DNA of 5,376 nt, taken from assembly GCA_946222435.1 (NCBI GenBank), contig CAMIOJ010000169.1:1-5376 (forward strand), read 5' to 3'. This document shows, piece after piece, positions 1-5,376 of the stretch (position 1 is the first letter of the stretch; the number at the start of each line of letters is the position of its first letter). The translations under genes were made by a program, and so were the position numbers. The notes under the pieces are model-generated. The model saw only the letters and a program-made list of their open reading frames with translations, made no database searches and was not told where the DNA came from. The DNA comes from an uncultured Micrococcus sp. Its GTDB lineage: Bacteria > Actinomycetota > Actinomycetes > Actinomycetales > Micrococcaceae.

Positions 1-1450
1 TGAAGCGGCGGTAGCCCGGGTCCAGGAAGCCCGTGGTGAAGAGCACGAACTTCGGCGGCCGGGAGGACGCCTGGGTGGCGAACAGGATGCGCGGCTGCTT
101 GCCTCCGCGCAGCGGGTGCGGGTGGGCCGCCACGAGCTCGCCGAGGAAGGCGTTGAGCTTGCCGGTGGGGATGCGGGTCTCCCAGGACTCCAGGGCCGTG
201 TCCAGCGCCGGGACCAGGCGGTCCTTGTGCCAGCCGGTCTTCGCGGAGATGTTCACGCGCGGGGCCCAGGCCACATGGGCCAGGTCGCGGTCGATCTCCC
301 GCTCGAGGTCGTGGCGGCGCTCCTCGTCCACCTGGTCCCACTTGTTGTAGGCCAGCACGAGGGCGCGGCCGGACTCCAGGGCCATCTGGACGATGCGCAC
401 GTCCTGTTCGGAGATCACCTGGTTCGCCTCGAGCAGCACGACGGCCACCTCGGCACGGTCCAGGGCGGACGCGGTGCGCAGGGACGCGTAGTAGTCCGAG
501 CCGTGGGCCATGTGCTGGCGGCGGCGGATGCCGGCGGTGTCCACGAAGCGCCACAGGCGGCCGCCGAGCTCCACGAGCTCGTCCACCGGGTCGCGGGTGG
601 TGCCGGCCAGGTCGTCCACCACCACGCGGTCGGAGCCGGCCAGCTTGTTCAGCAGCGAGGACTTGCCCACGTTCGGACGGCCGATCAGCGCGACGCGGCG
701 CGGGCCGCCGCGCGGGATCAGACCGCCGTAGGCGGACTCCCGCGGCAGCTCCTCGAGGGCGGCGTCCAGCAGGTCCGCGGCGCCCCGGCCGTGGATGGCC
801 GAGACCGGGTACGGGTAGCCGAAGCCCAGGGACCACAGCTGCGCGGCGTCGGCCTCCTGCATGGCGTCGTCCACCTTGTTGGCGGCCACGATCACGGGGC
901 GGCCCTTGCGGCGGAGCATGCTCACCACGGCCTCGTCGGTGGAGGTCATGCCCACGGTGGCGTCCACCACGAACACCACGGCGTCGGCGACGTCCACGGC
1001 GAGCTCGGCCTGGTCGGCCACGCGCTTGTGGATGCCCTTGGCGTCGTGCTCCCAGCCGCCGGTGTCCACCACGGTGAACACGCGGCCGTTCCACTCGGCC
1101 TCGTAGGAGACGCGGTCGCGGGTGACGCCCGGGACGTCCTCGACGACGGCCTCGCGGCGGCCGATGATGCGGTTGACCAGCGTGGACTTGCCCACGTTCG
1201 GGCGGCCCACGATCGCCAGGACCGGCGGGACCGGAGCGTCGGGCAGCTCGGCCTCGTCGTCGTCCCAGCCGGTGAGCAGGGAGGCGTCGTCCTCGTCGAG
1301 GTCGTAGTCCTCCAGGCCGGCGCGCAGGGAGGCGGCACGGGCGTCGGTCTCCTCGTCGGTCATGGCGGCCAGGCGCTCGTCCACCTGGTCCTCGTGCTCG
1401 GGGATGTAGTCCTCCCCCTCGACGGGGAGGAGCTTGTCGTTCTCGCTCAC
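1..1450 (-). CDS. der: Ribosome biogenesis GTPase Der (EngA), 3' end cut by the window edge
   Basis: Der is a tandem GTPase that acts in assembly of the 50S ribosomal subunit. 483 codons are visible, reading on to the window edge without a stop. Residues 1-81 form an acidic extension not found in the short bacterial forms. The first G domain has the P-loop GRPNVGKS at 82-89, switch Thr110, DTGG at 129-132, NKVD at 191-194 and a VSA motif ending at Ala218. The second has GRPNVGKS at 257-264, GTTRD around Thr285, DTAG at 304-307, NKWD at 369-372 and SAKTG at 402-406. The KH-like domain follows, with the family signatures LNAFL, ATQ and PPKFVLF, and ends at GYRRF where the window stops; I estimate 20-35 residues are missing. 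The GTG start overlaps the cmk stop by 4 bases (GTGA) and is preceded at 8 bases by GGAAGGA, so it is preferred over the in-frame ATG at codon 30. Identity is near certain. Confidence 0.96.
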   Translation of the reverse strand, partial: MSENDKLLPVEGEDYIPEHEDQVDERLAAMTDEETDARAASLRAGLEDYDLDEDDASLLTGWDDDEAELPDAPVPPVLAIVGRPNVGKSTLVNRIIGRREAVVEDVPGVTRDRVSYEAEWNGRVFTVVDTGGWEHDAKGIHKRVADQAELAVDVADAVVFVVDATVGMTSTDEAVVSMLRRKGRPVIVAANKVDDAMQEADAAQLWSLGFGYPYPVSAIHGRGAADLLDAALEELPRESAYGGLIPRGGPRRVALIGRPNVGKSSLLNKLAGSDRVVVDDLAGTTRDPVDELVELGGRLWRFVDTAGIRRRQHMAHGSDYYASLRTASALDRAEVAVVLLEANQVISEQDVRIVQMALESGRALVLAYNKWDQVDEERRHDLEREIDRDLAHVAWAPRVNISAKTGWHKDRLVPALDTALESWETRIPTGKLNAFLGELVAAHPHPLRGGKQPRILFATQASSRPPKFVLFTTGFLDPGYRRF

Positions 1451-2235
1451 GGGCGGGGTCCTTCCACGGCCGGGGCTCCGGCCTGCTGCTGCACGGCGGC
1501 CAGCACGGCCGCGACGGTCTGGTCGAAGTCCAGCTCCGAGGAGTCCACGAGGGCCACGCCCTCGGCGGGGCGCTCGAAGCTGGAATGGGCGGAGTCGGTC
1601 CGGTCGCGGCCGGCGACCTGCGCCTTCAGGGTCTCGGCGTCCACGCCGGAGGCGGCTGCCGTGAGCTGGCCGGAGCGGCGTGCCATGCGGACCTGCTCGG
1701 AGGCGGTCAGCAGGACGCGCGCCTCGGCGTCCGGGGCCACCACGGTGGTCACGTCGCGTCCCTCGGCCACGATCCGGCCCGCGCGCTCGATCTCGTCGCG
1801 CTGGCGCCCCTGCAGGATCTCGCGCACCGGGATGATGCAGGCGACCTGGGAGACCAGGGCGGTGACCTCGGGGGTGCGGATGGCCTCGGTGACGTCGTGC
1901 CCGCCGACGGCGACGTGCTCGACGTCCGGGTCGGTGGACTGGGTCAGCTCAATCTCGCGCACGGCCTCGGTGACGGCCTCGGCGTCGTCCAGGTCCACGC
2001 CCTCGTGCACGCAGTGCCAGGCCGCGGCCCGGTACATGGCGCCGGTGTCCAGGTAGACGGCGCCGAGGCAGCGGGCCACCTGCTTGGACACGGAGGACTT
2101 GCCGGAGCCGGACGGGCCGTCGACGGCCACCACGAGGCGTCCGGAGGCCACGGGGGCGACATCGGTGGGGGTGCCGGTGACGTCGACGACGCCGTCCACG
2201 GCCGGGCTCTGAGTCGGGTTCGGGTTCTCGGTCAT
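1447..2235 (-). CDS. cmk: (d)CMP kinase (cytidylate kinase)
   Basis: A 262-residue cytosolic kinase that phosphorylates CMP and dCMP with ATP, giving CDP and dCDP for RNA and DNA synthesis. Residues 1-32 are a low-complexity leader. The catalytic core begins at VVAVDG and carries the P-loop GPSGSGKSS at 40-48, the substrate-site motif DTGAMYR at 63-69, IRTPEVTALVSQVA at 119-132, AEGRDVTTVV at 157-166 and the lid/Arg motif GRDRTDS at 209-215. It ends with DSSELDFDQTV at 231-241. These are in the order and spacing of the bacterial Cmk family; the length slightly exceeds the usual 220-230 because of the leader. The ATG start lies one base after the tyrA stop and is preceded by a GGAAGGTGG ribosome site. 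The stop overlaps the der start. Cmk and Der are known as a single fused protein in bifidobacteria; here they are separate but overlapping. Confidence 0.97.
   Translation of the reverse strand: MTENPNPTQSPAVDGVVDVTGTPTDVAPVASGRLVVAVDGPSGSGKSSVSKQVARCLGAVYLDTGAMYRAAAWHCVHEGVDLDDAEAVTEAVREIELTQSTDPDVEHVAVGGHDVTEAIRTPEVTALVSQVACIIPVREILQGRQRDEIERAGRIVAEGRDVTTVVAPDAEARVLLTASEQVRMARRSGQLTAAASGVDAETLKAQVAGRDRTDSAHSSFERPAEGVALVDSSELDFDQTVAAVLAAVQQQAGAPAVEGPRP
1459..1465 (-). promoter_or_regulatory. Ribosome binding site of der, inside the end of cmk
   Basis: GGAAGGA on the minus strand lies 8 bases before the GTG at 1450 and within the last codons of cmk. It is the main argument for the GTG start, and therefore for the long acidic N-terminus of Der. 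Confidence 0.65.
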
Positions 2236-2236
2236 C

Positions 2237-3391
2237 TCAGACCACCTTCCATCCGCGTTCGGTCAGGGCGGCCGCCAGCTCCTCGCGGCGGCCGGGCAGC
2301 ACGGAGATCTCCAGCATGCCCACCTCGTGGCCCGAGGCGTGGTCCATGCGCAGGTCCTCCACGTTGACGCCGGCGTCGCCGGTGGCCTGCAGGACCGCGG
2401 CGATCTGTCCGGGAGTGTCGTCCACAACCACGGTCACCACGGCGAAGGCCTGCGGTGGGGCGCCGTGCTTGCCGGGGATGCGGGCCTGTCCGGCGTTGCC
2501 CTCGGCGATCAGCTGCGCGATGTCTAGGCGCGCCCCCGGCGCCTCGGGGTCCTCGAGGGTGCCGATCAGCCGGTCCAGGTCCGCGCGCACGCCGTGGAGG
2601 ATGTCCACCAGCCGCGGAGCGTTGCCGGCGAGGATCTGCACCCAGAGCTGCGGGTCGGAGGCGGCGATCCGGGTGGTGTCCCGCAGCCCGTTGCCGGCCA
2701 GCGCCAGGGAGGCCGCGGGGGTGTCCTGCAGCCGGGACGCCACCAGGGAGGCGGCGACCTGCGGCAGGTGGGAGATCAGCGCGACGGAGGCGTCGTGCTC
2801 CCCCGCGTCCATGGTGTGCACGGTGGCACCGGTGGCGGCGGCCAGCGCCTCGGCGGCGGCGACGGCCTCCGGCGCGGTGTCCGGCTCGGCGCAGACCACC
2901 CAGGGCGCGGCGGTGAACAGGGTGCCGCGGGCGGCCACCGGCCCGGAGCGCTCGCGCCCGGCCATCGGGTGGGTGCCCACGTAGCGGACGGCGTGCGCCG
3001 CGGCCAGCAGGCCCTTCCCGACGGCGGCCCGCACCTCGTCCCGGACGCTCGCCTTGACCGAGGCGATGTCCATGACGACCGCCTCGGGCCAGCGGGTCAG
3101 GGAGTCCACGGCCACGCGGCCGGTGACGTCCGGCGGGCAGGCGACGACCACGGTGCCCGGGGCCGGGACCTCCGCGGCGTCTCGGGCGCCTGCCGCGTCG
3201 CCGCCGGCGTCCAGGTCCACCGCGCGTCCGGCGCCGATGTCCCGGGCCACGGCGAGCGCGGACGGGGACGGGTCGTGCAGGAGCACCTCGACGCCGCGTC
3301 CGCGCAGGGCGAGGCCGATGGAGGTGCCGAGCAGGCCGGTGCCGCGCACCAGCACCGGCTGCGGCAGCGCCGCGGGGCCGGTGGTGCTCAC
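2237..3391 (-). CDS. tyrA: Prephenate (or arogenate) dehydrogenase with C-terminal ACT domain
   Basis: TyrA oxidatively decarboxylates prephenate to 4-hydroxyphenylpyruvate, or arogenate to tyrosine, in tyrosine synthesis. The 384-residue protein opens with a Rossmann fold: GTGLLGTS at 17-24 binds the dinucleotide, and Asp40 at the end of the second strand suggests NAD rather than NADP. DIASVK at 108-113 and GTHPMAGRERSG at 139-150 follow; His141 is the expected catalytic His. The helical dehydrogenase domain has HD at 199-200, SHLPQ at 207-211 and GNGLRDTTRIAASDPQLW at 233-250, with Arg242 matching the substrate-carboxylate Arg. An ACT-type domain covers about 315-384, as in Bacillus-type TyrA, and would fit amino-acid feedback control. 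The GTG start overlaps the rluB stop by 4 bases (GTGA) with only a weak GGTGG-like site, so coupled translation is likely. Leu289 uses CTA (2525-2527), a rare codon at this GC content. The substrate cannot be settled from sequence alone. SHLPQ is unusual: SHLPH is the common form. Confidence 0.95.
   Translation of the reverse strand: MSTTGPAALPQPVLVRGTGLLGTSIGLALRGRGVEVLLHDPSPSALAVARDIGAGRAVDLDAGGDAAGARDAAEVPAPGTVVVACPPDVTGRVAVDSLTRWPEAVVMDIASVKASVRDEVRAAVGKGLLAAAHAVRYVGTHPMAGRERSGPVAARGTLFTAAPWVVCAEPDTAPEAVAAAEALAAATGATVHTMDAGEHDASVALISHLPQVAASLVASRLQDTPAASLALAGNGLRDTTRIAASDPQLWVQILAGNAPRLVDILHGVRADLDRLIGTLEDPEAPGARLDIAQLIAEGNAGQARIPGKHGAPPQAFAVVTVVVDDTPGQIAAVLQATGDAGVNVEDLRMDHASGHEVGMLEISVLPGRREELAAALTERGWKVV
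2242..2250 (-). promoter_or_regulatory. Ribosome binding site of cmk, inside the end of tyrA
   Basis: GGAAGGTGG on the minus strand lies 6 bases before the cmk ATG and overlaps the last codons of tyrA. Its position supports the ATG at 2235 and coupled translation of tyrA and cmk. Confidence 0.65.
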
Positions 3392-4365
3392 AGGCCCACC
3401 ATCGCCTTCAGGTGGCCGAGCTCCTGGGCGTTCATGACGCGCACGGAGCCCTGCTTCTGGTCGCCGAGGAGGATCGGGCCGATCTTGACACGCACGAGGC
3501 GCTCGACCGGGTGGCCGACGGCGTCGAACATGCGGCGCACGATGCGGTTCTTGCCGGAGTGCAGGACGACCTCCACGAGCACGTGCCCGGGGGTGGAGTC
3601 CACGAGCTTGAAGGAGTCCACCTTGGCGGGGCCGTCCTCGAGCTCGACGCCGGCCTTGAGCTGGTTGGACACGCCCTTGGGCAGCGGGCCCTTCACCTGG
3701 ACCAGGTAGGTCTTCGGGACCTCGTAGGAGGGGTGGAGGAGGCGGTTGGCGAGCTCGCCGTCGTTGGTGAGGACGAGCAGGCCCTCGGTCTCGTTGTCCA
3801 GGCGGCCGACGTGGAACAGGTGCTCCTGGCCGGACTTGAGGTAGGTGGCGATCGAGGGGCGCCCGTCCGGGTCCACCATGGTGGAGATGACGCCGCGCGG
3901 CTTGTTGAAGACGAGGTACTGCTTGGCCACGTCGGTCTGCACGGAGATGCCGTCCACGCGGATCACCGACGTCTTGGGGTCCACGCGGACGCCGGGCTCG
4001 GTGACGACCACGCCGTCCACCTCCACGCGGCCCTCGGAGATGAGGTCCTCGCAGACGCGGCGGGAGGCCACGCCGGCGGCGGCCATGACCTTCTGCAGGC
4101 GTTCGCCGTCCTCGTGGTGGATGCGGCCGAGGTTCTTCTCGCGGGCACGGGCGGCTCCGGCGCCCTTGCCGCGGCGGGTGCGGCGGGTGCGGCCGTCCTC
4201 GTCGTAGAAGTCCGGGGCCGGCTCGTCGCGGTGGCGGGGTCCGCCCTTCCGGCCGGCGCCCTTGCGGGCGCCGATCTGACGCTGGAAGTCACGCTCCTGG
4301 AACGGGCCGCCGCGCTTGCCGACGGCGGGGGTTCGTCCGGAGCCTCGCGGCTTGCGGGAGTTCAT
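3388..4365 (-). CDS. rluB: 23S rRNA pseudouridine synthase, RsuA/RluB family
   Basis: Isomerises a specific uridine to pseudouridine in ribosomal RNA; the RluB-like assignment rests on locus context and family type, and the exact site is unproven. The 325-residue protein starts with a basic, low-complexity tail of about 80 residues (23 Lys/Arg, Gly-rich). An S4 RNA-binding domain follows (about 88-135, with RLQKVMAAAGVASRR). The catalytic domain has NKPRG at 154-158, GRLDNETEGLLVLTNDG at 187-203 with catalytic Asp190, PKTY at 217-220 and GKNRIVRRM at 271-279, all diagnostic of this family. I chose the ATG at 4365, which has AGGAAGGA 11 bases upstream. An in-frame GTG at 4401 would add 12 residues, but that sequence contains the ribosome site itself. 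It is probably the first gene of the rluB-tyrA-cmk-der unit, since 235 bases separate it from parA. Confidence 0.94.
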   Translation of the reverse strand: MNSRKPRGSGRTPAVGKRGGPFQERDFQRQIGARKGAGRKGGPRHRDEPAPDFYDEDGRTRRTRRGKGAGAARAREKNLGRIHHEDGERLQKVMAAAGVASRRVCEDLISEGRVEVDGVVVTEPGVRVDPKTSVIRVDGISVQTDVAKQYLVFNKPRGVISTMVDPDGRPSIATYLKSGQEHLFHVGRLDNETEGLLVLTNDGELANRLLHPSYEVPKTYLVQVKGPLPKGVSNQLKAGVELEDGPAKVDSFKLVDSTPGHVLVEVVLHSGKNRIVRRMFDAVGHPVERLVRVKIGPILLGDQKQGSVRVMNAQELGHLKAMVGL

Positions 4366-4376
4366 GGGAGACGTGG

Positions 4377-4384
4377 TCCTTCCT
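4377..4384 (-). promoter_or_regulatory. Ribosome binding site of rluB
   Basis: AGGAAGGA on the minus strand lies 11 bases before the ATG at 4365. It matches the 16S anti-Shine-Dalgarno well. It decides the rluB start, because the alternative GTG at 4401 lies upstream of this site and has no comparable sequence before it. Confidence 0.65.
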
Positions 4385-4470
4385 GGTCGTCCGCCCGGCA
4401 CGGCGCAGCGGGCCGGTGTCGTCCGACGTCGGCTGCGGGCTGCGGGCGGTGGGGTTCGGGTGGGGCGCTG

Positions 4471-4484
4471 CGGCCGATCGGCCG
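4471..4484. repeat. Perfect 14-base palindrome in the parA-rluB gap
   Basis: CGGCCGATCGGCCG is identical on both strands, with no spacer. It runs directly into a second, 8-base palindrome, CGGGCCCG (4483-4490). It could be a binding site for a dimeric regulator or part of a terminator. In DNA this GC-rich a short G/C palindrome can also occur by chance, so no function is claimed. Confidence 0.35.
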
Positions 4485-4500
4485 GGCCCGTGACACGCGT

Positions 4501-4545
4501 CGGGCGCGCGTCGAACTGCCATTCTCGCAGATCGTCGCGCGCCCG
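4501..4545 (-). terminator. 45-base hairpin downstream of parA; candidate terminator without a U-tract, or operator
   Basis: The outer arms 4501-4510 and 4536-4545 are perfect 10-base complements (CGGGCGCGCG / CGCGCGCCCG). Inward come one mismatch, three more pairs (CGA/TCG), a second mismatch, and four pairs (CTGC/GCAG) closing a 7-base loop (GAGAATG on the minus strand). That gives 17 pairs with only two single mismatches. It sits 56 bases past the parA stop, where a terminator would be expected. No T-run follows on either strand, so if it terminates it is of the U-less type proposed for Actinobacteria. The symmetry also suits a protein-binding site. Structure seen; role inferred. Confidence 0.5.
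4521..4529 (-). promoter_or_regulatory. Possible extended -10 promoter element for the rluB-tyrA-cmk-der unit
   Basis: The minus strand reads TGCGAGAAT, which fits an extended -10 (TGn followed by a TANNNT-like hexamer, here GAGAAT). It is one of the few AT-leaning stretches in the gap. No convincing -35 is seen about 17 bases upstream. A start near 4514 would give a leader of about 150 bases before rluB. The element overlaps the loop and inner stem of the 4501-4545 inverted repeat, so a protein bound to that repeat could control it. Weak evidence from sequence alone. Confidence 0.3.
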
Positions 4546-4600
4546 TCGCCCTCCGGCGGGTGTGAGGTTCAGCCCCTCCCGGCCGGCACGGTCCCGTCGG

Positions 4601-5376
4601 TCACGGCGCCCCGCCGCGGCAGATGAGCTCGCGGGCGAGCTGGCGGTAGGCCTTGGCGCCGTCGTGGTTCTCGGCGAACTGGGTGATCGGGGTGGCGGCC
4701 ACGGTGGCGTCGGCGAACTTGATGGAGCGCTTGATGACGGTCTCGAAGACCTTGTCCCCGAAGCCGGCCACGAGGGAGCCGACGACCTCCTTGGAGTGGA
4801 GGGTGCGCTGGTCGAACATGGTGGCGAGCACGCCGTCGATCTCCAGGTCCGGGTTGAGGCGGTCCTGGACCTTCTCGATGGTCTCCACGAGCAGGGCCAC
4901 CGCGCGCAGCGCGAAGAACTCGGCGGTGAGCGGGATGATCACGCCGTGCGAGGCCGTCAGCGCGTTGACGGTCAGCAGCCCCAGGGACGGCTGGCAGTCG
5001 ATGAGGACCACGTCGTAGTCCTCCCGCACCTGGCGCAGGGCCCGCTCGAGCACCTGTTCGCGGGCGACCTCGTTGACGAGCTGCACCTCGGCCGCGGACA
5101 GGTCGATGTTCGCCGGCAGCAGGTCCATGTTCTCGAACTCGGTCGGCAGGATCGCGTCCTTCGCCGAGGTCTTGCGCTCCATGAGCACGTTGTAGACGGT
5201 GACGTCGAGCTCGTGGGGGCTGGTGCCCAGGCCCGCGGAGAGGGCTCCCTGGGGGTCGAAGTCCACCATGAGCACGCGGCGGCCGTAGCCGGCCAGGGCC
5301 GCGCCGAGGTTGATGGTGGAGGTCGTCTTCCCGACGCCGCCCTTCTGGTTCACCATCGAGATGATGCGGGCCGGGC
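4601..5376 (-). CDS. parA: ParA/Soj-family chromosome-partitioning ATPase, 5' end cut by the window edge
   Basis: A deviant Walker-A ATPase that binds DNA non-specifically as an ATP-bound dimer and usually works in positioning chromosomes or other cargo. The reading frame continues through the window edge: the residues before the first visible Met are PARIIS, giving ARIISMVNQKGGVGKTT, the normal first strand plus P-loop. The Met at 5354-5356 is therefore internal and the true start lies outside. Counting from that Met, the Walker A KGGVGKTT is at 5-12, with the signature Lys5 and Lys10. Walker A' VDFDPQG is at 31-37, and Walker B VLIDCQPSLG is at 117-126, with Asp120. The C-terminus is complete. 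It resembles the ParA paralogue next to scpA, scpB and rluB in many Actinobacteria, for example the Rv1708 locus of M. tuberculosis, rather than the parA paired with parB near the origin. No parB or parS-like site is visible, so its partner is unknown. Confidence 0.93.
   Translation of the reverse strand, partial: PARIISMVNQKGGVGKTTSTINLGAALAGYGRRVLMVDFDPQGALSAGLGTSPHELDVTVYNVLMERKTSAKDAILPTEFENMDLLPANIDLSAAEVQLVNEVAREQVLERALRQVREDYDVVLIDCQPSLGLLTVNALTASHGVIIPLTAEFFALRAVALLVETIEKVQDRLNPDLEIDGVLATMFDQRTLHSKEVVGSLVAGFGDKVFETVIKRSIKFADATVAATPITQFAENHDGAKAYRQLARELICRGGAP

Noticed and set aside
1447..1450. A possible cmk-der fusion like that of bifidobacteria
   Set aside because: The cmk frame ends with a TGA inside the GTGA overlap, and der begins in a different frame with its own ribosome site, so these are two separate proteins.
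116..2056. A 646-codon open frame on the plus strand, antisense to der and cmk
   Set aside because: It is explained by high GC and the lack of stops opposite two well-conserved genes. The peptide is repetitive in Gly, Val, Ala and His, shows no domain, and cannot compete with the clear Der and Cmk motifs on the other strand.
2594..3709. A 371-codon plus-strand open frame opposite tyrA and the end of rluB
   Set aside because: It is an antisense shadow in a GC-rich region, with no domain and no plausible ribosome site tied to a conserved start.
4432..4447. A short tandem repeat, two copies of GCTGCGG
   Set aside because: It is too short and too ordinary for this base composition to count as a functional repeat.
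4289..4522. A 77-codon minus-strand frame spanning the gap and the start of rluB
   Set aside because: It overlaps the rluB coding sequence in another frame, is rich in Arg, Pro and Ala, and shows no similarity to ScpA, ScpB or any other family I recognise.
4366..4600. A search of the gap for parS, dif, a tRNA or a riboswitch
   Set aside because: No parS-like TGTTTCACGTGAAACA sequence, no dif-like site, no tRNA fold and no riboswitch core that I recognise is present. Only the hairpin, the short palindromes and the -10-like element stand out.
3412..4626. A 404-codon plus-strand open frame opposite rluB and the intergenic gap
   Set aside because: It has the same Val/Gly/His-rich shadow composition and no recognisable motif. 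The minus-strand frame encodes an intact pseudouridine synthase.

Overview
The window comes from a very GC-rich actinobacterium, and all recognisable genes lie on the minus strand. I infer Micrococcales, probably Micrococcaceae (Micrococcus/Kocuria/Arthrobacter type). The basis is the strong G/C bias at third codon positions, GTG starts with 4-base GTGA overlaps, and a chromosomal parA - rluB - tyrA - cmk - der order that is typical of Actinobacteria. The genus is a guess from gene order and composition, not from a database match.

Layout in the direction of transcription, from high to low coordinates. (1) 5376-4601: a ParA/Soj-type ATPase whose 5' end is cut by the window edge. (2) 4600-4366: a 235-base intergenic gap with a near-perfect 45-base hairpin (4501-4545), a possible extended -10 promoter inside it, and two short perfect palindromes. 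(3) 4365-3388: an RsuA/RluB-family 23S rRNA pseudouridine synthase with a long basic N-terminal tail. (4) 3391-2237: TyrA, prephenate/arogenate dehydrogenase with a C-terminal ACT domain. (5) 2235-1447: cytidylate kinase. (6) 1450-1: the ribosome-assembly GTPase Der (EngA), with an acidic N-terminal extension and its last residues missing at the window edge.

rluB, tyrA, cmk and der are packed as one unit: rluB/tyrA and cmk/der each share a GTGA stop/start overlap, and tyrA and cmk are one base apart. They are most likely one mRNA with coupled translation. Functionally the unit mixes ribosome maturation (rluB, der), pyrimidine nucleotide supply (cmk) and tyrosine synthesis (tyrA). This mix is conserved by ancestry rather than forming one pathway.

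I see no evidence for a new system, mobile element, CRISPR array or RNA gene. The points most worth a second look are the absence of scpA and scpB between parA and rluB, the structured gap in their place, and a Gln replacing the second His of the usual SHLPH motif in TyrA.
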